DNA of 64,000 bases from Microvirga sp. SRT01 (GTDB taxonomy: Bacteria; Pseudomonadota; Alphaproteobacteria; Sphingomonadales; Sphingomonadaceae), in assembly GCA_018139225.1 (NCBI GenBank), contig JAGSNX010000005.1, positions 266,799 to 330,798 on the forward strand, given 5' to 3'. A program made the position numbers and the translations under genes. The notes beneath the pieces are model-generated. The model did no database searches and was not told the origin of the DNA. It saw nothing but the letters and a program-made list of their open reading frames with translations. Below, piece by piece: positions 24,662 to 33,144 of this stretch (positions within the stretch are counted from its first letter, which is position 1; each line of letters begins with the position of its first letter).

Positions 24662-25639
24662 CTAGAAGCGGTAGACGCCGCCCGGCTCGGCGGCCACGAA
24701 CCGGTCGGCGGCGATGCCCGCATCGACCAGCGCCTGCCGGAGGCCATCGCGCGGCGCCTCCCGCGCTTCGTCGGTCAGTTGAAACGTGCCCCAGTGGATG
24801 CCGAGCGCGCGGCCGACCCCGACATCGGTAAAGATCCGCACCGCTTCCGCCGGGTCGACATGCTGCGCGGCCATGAACCAGCGCGGTTCGTAGGCGCCGA
24901 TCGGGATCAGCGCCACGTCGGGCGCTCCCAGCCGCGTTCGAATGTCGCCGAAGATGCGGCCGTCGCCATAGCCGGTGTCGCCGACGAACCACAGCGACCC
25001 CGCCGGCGTGTCCAGATAATGGCCACTCCACAGCATCATGCGCGAGTCGCTCGGCCAGCGATTGGACCAGTGATAGGCGGGCGTCAGCGTCGTCGCGATC
25101 CCCTCCGCCAGCACCAGCCGGTCCCACCAGTCGCCCGCGACGCAGCGCGCCTCCGGCACCGCCGCCCGCACGATCGCATCGTTGCCCAGCGGCATCGCCA
25201 TCAGCGGCGCATGCACCGCGTGGAGGCGACGCAGCGTGTCCACGTCGAGGTGATCGTAATGGCCGTGGCTCAGCAGCACGGCATCGATCGGCGGCAGGTC
25301 GTCGAACGCGATCCCCGGTGCGGTCACCCGCTTCGGTCCGACGCGGCGGAACGGGCTGGCCCGGTCCGACCAGACCGGATCGGTCAGGATGTTGACCCCC
25401 GCGACCTGGATCAGCAGCGCGGCGTGCCCGACCATCGTCACCCGCAGGCCGTCGACGCGCGCCTCGGGCGTAGCGGGCGTCACCGCCACCGACGCGGGCC
25501 AGCGCGCGGCCGCCCCCGCCAGCTTCCAGCGCAGCATGTCGCGCAGGCCGCGGTCGGTAGACGGCTGGCCGGGATTGAAGAAGCGGGTGCCGTCGAAATG
25601 ATCGCTCGGCGGGCCGTCATAATATCGGTTGCGGGGCAT
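24662..25639 (-). CDS. MBL-fold hydrolase (UlaG / NAPE-PLD-like)
   Basis: The 325-residue protein has the metallo-beta-lactamase zinc set: LLSHGHYDHLDVDTLR, the second Asp in VGDTGYGDG and a later His in GIHWGTF. The overall pattern, with MVGHAALLIQVAGVNILTDP, matches UlaG/NAPE-PLD-like hydrolases. Substrates range from lactones to phospholipids, so the reaction is not known. The start chosen is ATG 25639 (MPRNRYYDGPP), because 28 further upstream codons look non-coding. No signal peptide. Confidence 0.88.
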   Translation of the reverse strand: MPRNRYYDGPPSDHFDGTRFFNPGQPSTDRGLRDMLRWKLAGAAARWPASVAVTPATPEARVDGLRVTMVGHAALLIQVAGVNILTDPVWSDRASPFRRVGPKRVTAPGIAFDDLPPIDAVLLSHGHYDHLDVDTLRRLHAVHAPLMAMPLGNDAIVRAAVPEARCVAGDWWDRLVLAEGIATTLTPAYHWSNRWPSDSRMMLWSGHYLDTPAGSLWFVGDTGYGDGRIFGDIRTRLGAPDVALIPIGAYEPRWFMAAQHVDPAEAVRIFTDVGVGRALGIHWGTFQLTDEAREAPRDGLRQALVDAGIAADRFVAAEPGGVYRF

Positions 25640-25680
25640 GGCGCATCCTACTGTCCGGTCGCCGCCGCGTCCAAGCCAAC

Positions 25681-25695
25681 TAATCGCTTCGACTA
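25681..25695. promoter_or_regulatory. shared dyad TAATCG-CTT-CGACTA
   Basis: This inverted repeat lies 58 bases before the LysM hydrolase start at 25754. The same dyad is found before the genes starting at 43517 and 50795, at nearly the same distance. The binding protein is unknown. Confidence 0.6.
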
Positions 25696-25753
25696 ACGAC
25701 AAGGCGCTGCCGGCGTGGGACATTCCGGATCGTCAGCAGAGGAGTCGCGCGTC

Positions 25754-27127
25754 ATGGTCAGCGCAGTATCGGTCGCCGCGAGCGTCCGGGCGGATGCATC
25801 CCTCCGTGTCGGTGGCGAGCCGCCGAAGCCGGGTGGCAGCCACATCGTGACGTCGGGCGAGACGCTGTCGTCGATCGCGCATCGTTACCAGACCGATGTC
25901 GAGGTGCTGGTGCGGCTGAACGACATCCGCAATCCCGACCTCGTCCATGTCGGCCAGACGCTGACGCTGCCGGCCGGCGCAGGCCAACGCTATACGATCG
26001 AACATGGCGACACGCTGGGCGACATCGCGGCGAAGCACGGTATCGGACTGAAGGCGGTGCTGTCCGCCAATCCGCAGATCGACAATCCGTCCCGCATCTA
26101 CCCCGGCGACACGATCACGATCCCGGCCGGTACGGGGAGCGGCGGCACGGGGAGCGGCGGCACGACGCCGACTCACATGACCGGCCGCACATCCGCCACC
26201 GTCGGGGTGAGCCAGTCGACGCGCGTCGAGAACGGCACGCTGTCGCTGACGGACGCCGACGTGACCAACCTCAAGAAGACGTTGCAGACCGAATGGGTGC
26301 AGACCGCCGGCGACGCGCAGGCGCGCGGCATCGTCGACACGATCCTGAACCGCACCGCGTCGGGCCATTGGGGTAGGAGCGTCGCCGACGTCGTCGACAG
26401 CTACAACCAGTTCTCCGACATCAACGGTCCGATCGCGCGTCGGGACGGGCGCAATTCGGTCCAGGACATCCCGAACAGCCGGATCAGCACGCGCGTCGAT
26501 ACCTTCGTCGACACCTATCTGGCGGAGCGGGCGAGCGGCACGCCGTCATCGATCGGATCGCACCTCAACTACGCCAATCCGAACTATTCCAGCGCCAACA
26601 ATCTCGGCTGGATCAACGCGCTGGACGGGCCGGTGCTGGGGCGCGGCAATGCCGTGCACCATCACGGCACCGTTCCCGAACTGGAACGCTACCGTCCCGG
26701 CGAGGTGACCGTCGCACTGCCGGGCACGGCCGCCGCCGACGTCGACGCGAATGCCACCGCGACCGGCCGCATCGACGGCAACACGGTGGCGGCGGAGGCC
26801 GGGGTTCAGGTCAAGAGCGACGGCGTGCATATCGGCCGGCTCGACGCGGCGATGTCCCCCGCGATCCGCGCCGTCGCGCAGGCGGCGGAGAAGCTCGGTC
26901 TGCCGACGCCGGTCATCACGTCCGGCAATGACAGCCGCCACTCGACCGCGTCGCTCCATTATGCCGACCGCGCGCTCGATTTCCGCGGCAACAACATCAC
27001 GATCGAACAGGGTCGCGCTTTCCAGGCGGAGGTGCGCGGGATATTGGGCGCGCGATACGACGTTGTGTTCGAGACGTTCGCCAATCGCAGCAACAACCAT
27101 CTTCACGTGGAGTTCGACCCTGACTGA
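25754..27127 (+). CDS. LysM cell-wall hydrolase with SleB-like and M15-like domains, no signal peptide
   Basis: The 457-residue protein has two LysM repeats (about residues 30-73 and 78-122) that should bind peptidoglycan, a Gly/Ser/Thr linker (GSGGTGSGG), then a SleB/CwlJ-like hydrolase domain (LQTEWVQTAGDAQARGIVDT followed by ILNR and NQFSD). The C-terminus resembles the M15 zinc D,D-carboxypeptidase core (SLHYADRALDFRG and NHLHVEF). Yet it has no signal peptide or membrane segment: the N-terminus is MVSAVSVAASVRADASLRVG. It must leave the cell another way, or act after lysis. GAGGAG nine bases upstream supports the start. A small lipoprotein gene follows after 25 bases. Confidence 0.85.
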   Translation: MVSAVSVAASVRADASLRVGGEPPKPGGSHIVTSGETLSSIAHRYQTDVEVLVRLNDIRNPDLVHVGQTLTLPAGAGQRYTIEHGDTLGDIAAKHGIGLKAVLSANPQIDNPSRIYPGDTITIPAGTGSGGTGSGGTTPTHMTGRTSATVGVSQSTRVENGTLSLTDADVTNLKKTLQTEWVQTAGDAQARGIVDTILNRTASGHWGRSVADVVDSYNQFSDINGPIARRDGRNSVQDIPNSRISTRVDTFVDTYLAERASGTPSSIGSHLNYANPNYSSANNLGWINALDGPVLGRGNAVHHHGTVPELERYRPGEVTVALPGTAAADVDANATATGRIDGNTVAAEAGVQVKSDGVHIGRLDAAMSPAIRAVAQAAEKLGLPTPVITSGNDSRHSTASLHYADRALDFRGNNITIEQGRAFQAEVRGILGARYDVVFETFANRSNNHLHVEFDPD

Positions 27128-27152
27128 CGGCCTGCCCCGCGGATCGATCCGC

Positions 27153-27620
27153 ATGCTCGTGATGTCCTGCCTCGCGCTGGCCGGCTGTTCGCAACCCGCC
27201 CCGGCGACGAAAGCAGCGGAGCCCGCTGCGCCCACGGTTGCGCCCCTGGTTGGGCCCACGCCGGTGGCGGCAAAGCCGACCCCGCCGACGGCTTCGGCGG
27301 CGCAGGCCAGGTCGCGCGTGCTCGCGAAGAAGGACTTCGCGTTGCGCGGCAAGCCCGCCTGCAAGGTCAGCTATAGGTATGTGGGACACGCCGCCGACAC
27401 GCTGTTCTGGGAAGAGCCCTGCGCTGCCGTGACCGCGAAGATGATGACGCAGCCCGAACTGGTGGAACTCGGCAAATGGGATCGCCTCGACGAGTCCGCG
27501 CGTACGTTCATCGCCGCGCTGCCGGGGGGCAAGGTACTGTACGTGGAGGGCAGCTTCAGCGCGTCCGTCTACCCGATCGGGACCACGGGATCGGCCTATG
27601 AGGTATCCGTCGCGGATTGA
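27153..27620 (+). CDS. small lipoprotein downstream of the LysM hydrolase
   Basis: MLVMSCLALAGC is a short lipoprotein signal with the cysteine at residue 12. A Pro/Ala/Thr-rich tether of about 40 residues follows. The folded part (about residues 55-155) has two cysteines (KPACKVSYRY and EEPCAAV) that could form a disulfide. It therefore sits in the periplasm on a membrane anchor. Because it follows the hydrolase by 25 bases and lies in the compartment where that enzyme would act, it could be its immunity protein or inhibitor. That is inference; no family is recognised. Confidence 0.7.
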   Translation: MLVMSCLALAGCSQPAPATKAAEPAAPTVAPLVGPTPVAAKPTPPTASAAQARSRVLAKKDFALRGKPACKVSYRYVGHAADTLFWEEPCAAVTAKMMTQPELVELGKWDRLDESARTFIAALPGGKVLYVEGSFSASVYPIGTTGSAYEVSVAD

Positions 27621-27718
27621 GCGCAGGTCTCGCGCATCGTGCTACGCATCATAGCCATCCTATAGGATTGTGCCCGCGACCGCTTCCCGGCATGACTGTC
27701 GGTCAGGAGAAACGCAGG

Positions 27719-28510
27719 ATGTACCGAATTCTGGCAGTGGTCGGGCTGTTGACGGCAGCGCAGTCGGCCCCCGATCCGCACCTTCCACGGGCGACCTATG
27801 ACACCGTGCGGCCGGTGCTTCCGGCAAAGCTGGACCGCGCGGTGTTGATCGTGTCGAAGACCAATGGCTGGCGACACATCGAACACATCCCCCATTCCAA
27901 CGACGTGCTCGCCGACATCGCACGTGGTCTGGGCCGCGCCAGTTACGCGACGGAAAATGCCGCGGTGTTCAACGACGAACAACTCCGCCATTTCTCCGTC
28001 GTGGTGCTGAACAGCGCCAGCGGCGACTTCCTGACCCCCGATCAGCGCGCCGCGTTCGCACGGTTCGTCGCGCGGGGCGGCGGCGTGGTGGCGCTGCACG
28101 CGGCGGGCGACGATAGCCACACCGCACCCTGGTATGTCGACACCGTCATTGGCACCAAATTCATCGGTCATCCCGGCGGCGACGACCACATCCAGTCTGC
28201 GCGGATCGTCGTCGACCAGCCTCGCCACCCGGTCATGGCCGGCGTGACGCTGCCCTGGTCACCGAAGGACGAGTGGTACTCGTTCGCCGGTGATCCGGCG
28301 GCCAAGGGTATGACCGTCCTCGCGCGCATCGACGAGGCGAGCTATCGGCCGGGCGCGAAGCTGACGATGGGATCGCATCCGGTGATATGGTTCAATCCAC
28401 GAAGCAAAGGGCGGGTCGTCTATTCTGCGCTGGGCCATACGCCAGAAGCGTATGACGACCCGAACTACCGCCGCATTCTCGTCAACGCGGTCCGCTGGGC
28501 AGCGCGGTAG
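27719..28510 (+). CDS. ThuA-like (trehalose utilisation) domain protein
   Basis: The ATG at 27719 is preceded by CAGGAG and begins a short signal peptide (MYRILAVVGLLTAAQSA). The 263-residue protein shows the ThuA pattern of the class I glutamine amidotransferase-like fold: AVLIVSKTNGWRHIEHIPHS, FARFVARGGGVVALHAAGDD, and VIWFNPRSKGRVVYSALGH. These proteins are often encoded near sugar oxidoreductases and DUF1080 proteins, as here with the DUF1080 gene 5 kb away. The exact reaction is not established. Exported, so periplasmic. Confidence 0.88.
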   Translation: MYRILAVVGLLTAAQSAPDPHLPRATYDTVRPVLPAKLDRAVLIVSKTNGWRHIEHIPHSNDVLADIARGLGRASYATENAAVFNDEQLRHFSVVVLNSASGDFLTPDQRAAFARFVARGGGVVALHAAGDDSHTAPWYVDTVIGTKFIGHPGGDDHIQSARIVVDQPRHPVMAGVTLPWSPKDEWYSFAGDPAAKGMTVLARIDEASYRPGAKLTMGSHPVIWFNPRSKGRVVYSALGHTPEAYDDPNYRRILVNAVRWAAR

Positions 28511-28732
28511 CGGTACGTCTCCGCAACGTGGGGCGACGTGCATGAAGACGCACACACATTCGACCCACAATCCTTCTAAAACACAGATTATTGACGTAAG
28601 TTCGTTTCATCCGTGGTTAGAATGTTCGCCCAAGTATTTGCGATCGTTCAGAATGGTTTCTTAACTACCGTGACTGCACAGCGGTTTAGCGGGTAGCTGT
28701 GGCACCCGCCGTCGACTGCGGGGTCCGGTACA

Positions 28733-30736
28733 ATGCATTTCGGTTCTGACAGACCGCGCGCCTTTCTGGTGCGTCTGGCGCAAAGCCGTCGCGGCAACAC
28801 GCTGGCGATCATGGCCGCCGCGCTGATCCCCCTATGCGGCATGATCGGCGGCGGTGTCGATGTCGCGCGCATGTACCTCGTCAAGACCCGGCTCCAGCAT
28901 GCATGCGATGCCGGCGCGCTCGCCGGGCGCAAGGCGATGGGCGGCGGCCAGTGGAGCCAGAGCGGCAACATGCCGAACACGGTCGCGCAACGCTTCTTCA
29001 AGGCGAACATCGCAGACGACGCGTACGGCAGCAGCGGCATGACGTCCGCGTTTTCGGAAACGGCGGGAAAGGTCACAGGCGCGGCATCGGCGGTCCTGCC
29101 GATGACCCTGACCAAGGTCATCGGCGCCACGACCACGACATTGTCGGTGACCTGCGAAGCGGAGATGCGCCTGCCGAATACGGACGTGATGTTCGTGCTC
29201 GACAACACCGGATCGATGGATTCCAAGGCGGTGTCGACCGACAGCCAGACGAAGATGCAGGCGATGCGCTCGGCAGTGAAATGCTTCTACGAGATCGTCG
29301 CCCGGCTGGATACCGACGAGGATTGCGTCGGTGGCGCTCCTTCGGGCGGACTCAGCGATCAGGTCCAGGTACGCTTCGGCTTCGTGCCCTACGCGATGAA
29401 CGTCAATGTCGGCCGCCTGCTGCCGACCGACTACATCGCCAACAACTGGACCTACCAATCGCGTGAGGTCGACGACGATCCGGAATATGGCGCGTTCGAC
29501 CGGTGGAACGACACGTTCGCGACCAACACCGTCGGCAGCTACGGCACCGCCATACCCGTGCAGTTGCGCGGCGTCGGATCATCGGCGGACTGCAATTCGA
29601 GCACGTTCCCGACGCCGGCCGATACGTACACGCCGACATCCGGCCAGCGGCAATGGCCGATCGAGAATAGCGACAACGGCACCGAATGGTCGGCCTATAC
29701 GCCGACGATTCATCGCACCTACAGCACCAGCTACTCCAGTTCGCTGAAGATCTGCACGCTCCGCTATCAGGAACGGACGATGTTCCGGCTGGCATGGCAC
29801 AAGCGTGTGTCGTCGAAAGCCGCCGGCGCGGTCGGCTTCCCGATCTTCGCCTATCGGCCGGTGCGGTTCGACATAAGCCAGTTGAAGAACAACCCCGGCA
29901 TGGCCAACGTGTCGCTGCCGATCGGCAAGTTCAATGCCGCCACTTCGGTGGCGTGGGGCGGCTGCATCGAAGAACGCCAGACGGTTCGCGCGACCTCCTA
30001 CGACCCCATCCCCGGCGACGCACTCGATCTGGACCTGAAGAATGCCCCCACGGGCAGCGAGGAGACGCAGTGGGGCCCATTGTTGCCGGGTGCCGTCTTC
30101 GGCCGCAAGAACGCCAGCGGCGTCTATACGACGGACACGATCAGGACGTTCAACGCCCTGCCCTTCTCGCGCGTGTCGGAATGCCCCGCCGCCGCGACGA
30201 AGATGATGAAATGGCCCTATGCCAACGAGTTCAGCAACTATGTCGACGGCCTCGTCGCGAGGGGCAACACCTATCACGATATCGGTCTGATCTGGGGCGC
30301 GCGCCTGATGTGGCCGACCGGCATCTTCCGGGCAGAGAACGAATTCACGCCGCAAGGCGGCGAGATCCAGCGCAATTTGATCTTCATGACCGACGGCGAT
30401 GCGTGCACCGACATCGACAATTATCAGGCCTATGGCTTCGCGGCGATCGATCGCCGCCAGACTCCGGCGAATACGTTGCCGACCGAGGGCTGCACGACGA
30501 CCGGCACCCTGACGCAGCAGGTCAACGCCCGCTACCAGGCGGTGTGCAGGGTGGTCCGCAACGAGAACATCACCTTATGGGTGATCTGGTTCGGCGTGAA
30601 GAACAACACGCTCGAAACGCAGATGCGCAACTGCGCCACGCCCGGCCGGTTCTTCGCGGCACGCAACCAAACCGATCTTCAGAACACCTTTCGCCAGATC
30701 GCCGACCAGATCTCGCAGTTGAGGATCACCAATTGA
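28733..30736 (+). CDS. TadG-like pilus assembly protein with VWA domain
   Basis: The N-terminus has the TadE/TadG signature: a charged lead (QSRRGNTLAIMAAALIPLCG) running into a single membrane helix at about residues 22-45, then IGGGVDVARMYLVKTRLQHA. A von Willebrand A domain follows with a MIDAS-like VMFVLDNTGSMDS. The 667-residue product ends FRQIADQISQLRITN, as in other TadG proteins. It probably sits in the envelope and helps assemble or cap Flp/Tad pili. The rest of the tad operon is not in the window. It overlaps the next gene by four bases. Confidence 0.88.
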   Translation: MHFGSDRPRAFLVRLAQSRRGNTLAIMAAALIPLCGMIGGGVDVARMYLVKTRLQHACDAGALAGRKAMGGGQWSQSGNMPNTVAQRFFKANIADDAYGSSGMTSAFSETAGKVTGAASAVLPMTLTKVIGATTTTLSVTCEAEMRLPNTDVMFVLDNTGSMDSKAVSTDSQTKMQAMRSAVKCFYEIVARLDTDEDCVGGAPSGGLSDQVQVRFGFVPYAMNVNVGRLLPTDYIANNWTYQSREVDDDPEYGAFDRWNDTFATNTVGSYGTAIPVQLRGVGSSADCNSSTFPTPADTYTPTSGQRQWPIENSDNGTEWSAYTPTIHRTYSTSYSSSLKICTLRYQERTMFRLAWHKRVSSKAAGAVGFPIFAYRPVRFDISQLKNNPGMANVSLPIGKFNAATSVAWGGCIEERQTVRATSYDPIPGDALDLDLKNAPTGSEETQWGPLLPGAVFGRKNASGVYTTDTIRTFNALPFSRVSECPAAATKMMKWPYANEFSNYVDGLVARGNTYHDIGLIWGARLMWPTGIFRAENEFTPQGGEIQRNLIFMTDGDACTDIDNYQAYGFAAIDRRQTPANTLPTEGCTTTGTLTQQVNARYQAVCRVVRNENITLWVIWFGVKNNTLETQMRNCATPGRFFAARNQTDLQNTFRQIADQISQLRITN

Positions 30737-31344
30737 ACCGGCCCGCGTACCCCCGTCCGTCGCTGTGCACCGATCGGAAAGGCGCGGCGCTGGTCGAGTT
30801 CGCCGTCGTCGCGCCCGTCATGTGCCTGCTGCTGGTGGGCAGCTTCGACGAGGCGCACACGCTGTACATGCAGGCGGCGCTGCAAGGCGTCGTGCAAAAG
30901 GCCGGTCGCGATAGCAGCCTGGAGGACTCCACGTCCGACGTCCAGAATGCGATCGATGCGCGGGTCAAGGCGCAGGTGCTGGTTCTGGCCAACAATGCCG
31001 ACGTGACGATCGGTCGCAAGTCGTACCGGACTTTCTCCGATGCCGTGAGTGCGAAGGCGGAAAACTGGACCGACAACAACGGCAATGGCCGGTGCGACCA
31101 GCACGAACCCTATGTCGATGCCAACCGCAACGGCAGTTGGGACAGCGACGGCAGCAACGGTGCGCAGGGCGGCGCCAAGGACAAGACGATCTATACCGTG
31201 ACCGTGAAGTATCCGCGGATGCTGCCCCTCAACAGGTTCATCGATGTCCCCGACAAGCAAACGCTGGTGGCGCAGGCGGTGGTGCAGAACCAGCCCTATG
31301 CGGATCAGTCGGACGTCGGCACCGACGTGCTCCATTGCGATTGA
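30733..31344 (+). CDS. TadE-like pseudopilin with calcium-loop-like repeats
   Basis: The TTG start overlaps the tadG stop (TTGA), and GAGG lies eight bases upstream. The 203-residue product has the TadE helix (RKGAALVEFAVVAPVMCLLL) at about residues 15-40. In the middle it carries two Asp/Asn-Gly loops, DNNGNGRCDQHE and DANRNGSWDSDG, spaced like EF-hand or dockerin calcium loops. So the protein may be stabilised by calcium outside the membrane. It is a minor pilin candidate, working with the TadG-like protein and the next TadE-like protein. Confidence 0.85.
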   Translation: MNRPAYPRPSLCTDRKGAALVEFAVVAPVMCLLLVGSFDEAHTLYMQAALQGVVQKAGRDSSLEDSTSDVQNAIDARVKAQVLVLANNADVTIGRKSYRTFSDAVSAKAENWTDNNGNGRCDQHEPYVDANRNGSWDSDGSNGAQGGAKDKTIYTVTVKYPRMLPLNRFIDVPDKQTLVAQAVVQNQPYADQSDVGTDVLHCD

Positions 31345-31351
31345 GCGGCCG

Positions 31352-31993
31352 ATGATGTTTCCGACCTTCGCCCGCCGCCTCCGTCGCGATCGCCGCGGCC
31401 TCGCGCTGATGGAATTCGCGATCGTCCTCCCGGCGCTGGTCCTGTTGTGTCTGGGCGGAATGGAGATCGCGAATTACGTCACCACCAAGATGCGGATGAG
31501 CCAGATCGCCTTGCAGATCGCGGACAACGCTGCGCGGATCGGCTCCGGATCGCCCCTGGCGGCGAAGACGATCACCGAAAACGATGTCAACGACCTCTTC
31601 ATCGGTGCTCAAACCGCGTCGGGTAAGTTGAACCTGCGCGAGAATGGCCGGGTCGTGCTGTCGGATCTCGAACCGCAGGCGAATCCCAACACCACCAGCA
31701 AATACAAGATCGCGTGGCAGCGGTGTTACGGCGCGAAGGTGCACCCCTCCACCTATGGCAATGCCGGCGCGACGAACCTGGCGGGCATGGGCCCCGTGGG
31801 TCGCCTCGTGACCGCGCAGGACGACAATGCGACGATGTTCGTCGAAGTCTATTATGTCTACAAGCCGATCGTCGGGCTGACCTGGACGCCGGCGACGGAG
31901 ATGGTCGAGATCGCGTCGATGGCGGTGCGCGATCGCCGCGACCTCGCCTCCGGATTGACGAACGCGGACAAGGTGACGCCCTCGACCTGCTGA
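31352..31993 (+). CDS. TadE-like pseudopilin
   Basis: The 213-residue protein starts with a basic lead and the TadE signature RRGLALMEFAIVLPALVLLC, a membrane helix at about residues 17-40. The exported part has one cysteine pair region (WQRCYGAKV and the C-terminal PSTC) that may form a disulfide. It begins eight bases after the previous gene and is clearly in the same operon. Two TadE proteins plus one TadG, without a Flp pilin, ATPase or secretin nearby, suggest a split tad locus in this genome. Confidence 0.87.
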   Translation: MMFPTFARRLRRDRRGLALMEFAIVLPALVLLCLGGMEIANYVTTKMRMSQIALQIADNAARIGSGSPLAAKTITENDVNDLFIGAQTASGKLNLRENGRVVLSDLEPQANPNTTSKYKIAWQRCYGAKVHPSTYGNAGATNLAGMGPVGRLVTAQDDNATMFVEVYYVYKPIVGLTWTPATEMVEIASMAVRDRRDLASGLTNADKVTPSTC

Positions 31994-32100
31994 TCGGTCG
32001 AACCATCTACATCGTCGCGGCACGATTGGTGCCGATCTACCAACCCAAGGGTATATCAGCACGATATGGCCGCACCCGGGCGAGTGGTAGCGACGTCATC

Positions 32101-32301
32101 ATGAGCGACGATAACGACCCTGCCCCCGACTCCGTCCTGCGTCTGGATGCGGAGGAGTATGAGTATCTGCGCAAACGTGCCGCGGATCACCAGCAACTTG
32201 CGGAAAAGGCTGATGATTTTGCCTCGAAGACCATTCATCGCCGGCTTCGGCAACTCTACGAGGATCGGGCCAGGGCGCTCCGTTTAGTGCTTCTCCACTA
32301 G
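32101..32301 (+). CDS. 66-residue hypothetical protein
   Basis: The short product is acidic at the start (MSDDNDPAPDSVLRLDAEEY) and then forms a basic amphipathic helix (KTIHRRLRQLYEDRARALRL). There is no signal peptide. The ribosome site is weak, and the frame extends upstream as a shadow of the tadE gene. Amino acid use looks like a real helical protein, so I keep it with moderate doubt. It could bind nucleic acid or a partner protein; the function is unknown. Confidence 0.5.
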   Translation: MSDDNDPAPDSVLRLDAEEYEYLRKRAADHQQLAEKADDFASKTIHRRLRQLYEDRARALRLVLLH

Positions 32302-32321
32302 TAGAACGCGCAAAAATACCA

Positions 32322-32346
32322 GGAACGCCCGGTCCCGTGACTGGTT
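32322..32346 (+). promoter_or_regulatory. candidate EcfG (general stress sigma) promoter
   Basis: GGAAC at 32322-32326 and GTT at 32344-32346 are 17 bases apart, close to the alphaproteobacterial EcfG consensus GGAAC-N16/17-CGTT. It lies 51 bases upstream of the lipoprotein gene that opens a run of stress-type genes. The short motif could occur by chance. Confidence 0.5.
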
Positions 32347-32397
32347 GATCCGCCCGAACCAGCTGGACCCGGCGGTACCGGTCGTGGAGGATCGATC

Positions 32398-32718
32398 ATG
32401 AAAGCCCTGACCGTCGCGCTTGTCGGCGCGACATTGCTGTCCGCCTGTGCCGCGCCTGCAACCCGCATTTCGACGGGGCTGCAGCGTTACGGATTGGACG
32501 GCCCGCGTGCGGATTGCGTCGGCGACCGGTTGCAGGGCGACCTGTCGCTCGGCCAGCTCCAGCAGCTCGGACGCGCTGCCGCCGCCTATCGCAAGGGCGA
32601 TACCGATCCAGGCGTCCTGACGGTCGGCGACCTGCTTCGGGTCGCCGGCGAGTTGAAGGATCCGGCCATCGCGATCTCCGTCGGCAAGGCTGCCGCCGGA
32701 TGCGGCGTCCTTCCCTGA
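32398..32718 (+). CDS. small lipoprotein at the head of the stress cluster
   Basis: MKALTVALVGATLLSAC is a lipoprotein signal peptide with Cys17. The mature 90 residues hold a helical domain with RADCVGDRLQGDLSLGQLQQ and AIAISVGKAAAGCG; two cysteines may be bridged. GGAGG lies just before the start. It is followed after 49 bases by a CsbD-like gene and preceded by a candidate EcfG promoter, which suggests expression in stationary phase or stress. No function is known to me. Confidence 0.75.
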   Translation: MKALTVALVGATLLSACAAPATRISTGLQRYGLDGPRADCVGDRLQGDLSLGQLQQLGRAAAAYRKGDTDPGVLTVGDLLRVAGELKDPAIAISVGKAAAGCGVLP

Positions 32719-32767
32719 CCCGATCCGTACCTCCCTTTTCGAGTCGACCCAGCAGCAACAGGACAAG

Positions 32768-33136
32768 ATGATGAACAAGGACGAATTCCAGGGCGGCGCC
32801 CGCTATGTCGGCGGCAAGGTCGAAAAGGCCGTCGGTGATGCAGTCGACAGCCGCGACTGGCAGGTGGACGGCGTGGTCGATCAGGTCGCCGGCGGCGTGC
32901 AGCACGGCTATGGCCGGGCACGCTCCATCGTCGAGGATGCCGTCGACAGCGCACCCGAGCTGGCCGACGCCGCCCGCGAACGGCTGAAAGCGGCCGGCGA
33001 GCGCGTCGCCGACAGCGCCCGGACGGGTGGCCACGCCGCCGTGCAGACCGTTCACGATACACCCGTCCTCTGGGCCCTCGCCGCCGCCCTCGGCGGTTAT
33101 GGCCTGGCGTGGTTCATCCACGGTCGCCGCGACTGA
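32768..33136 (+). CDS. CsbD-like stress protein with C-terminal membrane helix
   Basis: The N-terminal phrase MMNKDEFQGGARYVGGKVEK is close to the CsbD family pattern of general-stress proteins. The middle is an amphipathic Ala/Glu/Arg helix (AARERLKAAGERVADSARTG). A short hydrophobic segment (VLWALAAALGGYGLAWFI) near the end suggests membrane attachment, as in ElaB/YqjD-like proteins that link ribosomes or shape the membrane. The assignment is a mixture of those two families. It is part of the stress cluster and is followed by the PAS-LuxR regulator after eight bases. Confidence 0.78.
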   Translation: MMNKDEFQGGARYVGGKVEKAVGDAVDSRDWQVDGVVDQVAGGVQHGYGRARSIVEDAVDSAPELADAARERLKAAGERVADSARTGGHAAVQTVHDTPVLWALAAALGGYGLAWFIHGRRD

Positions 33137-33144
33137 CTCCCGTC

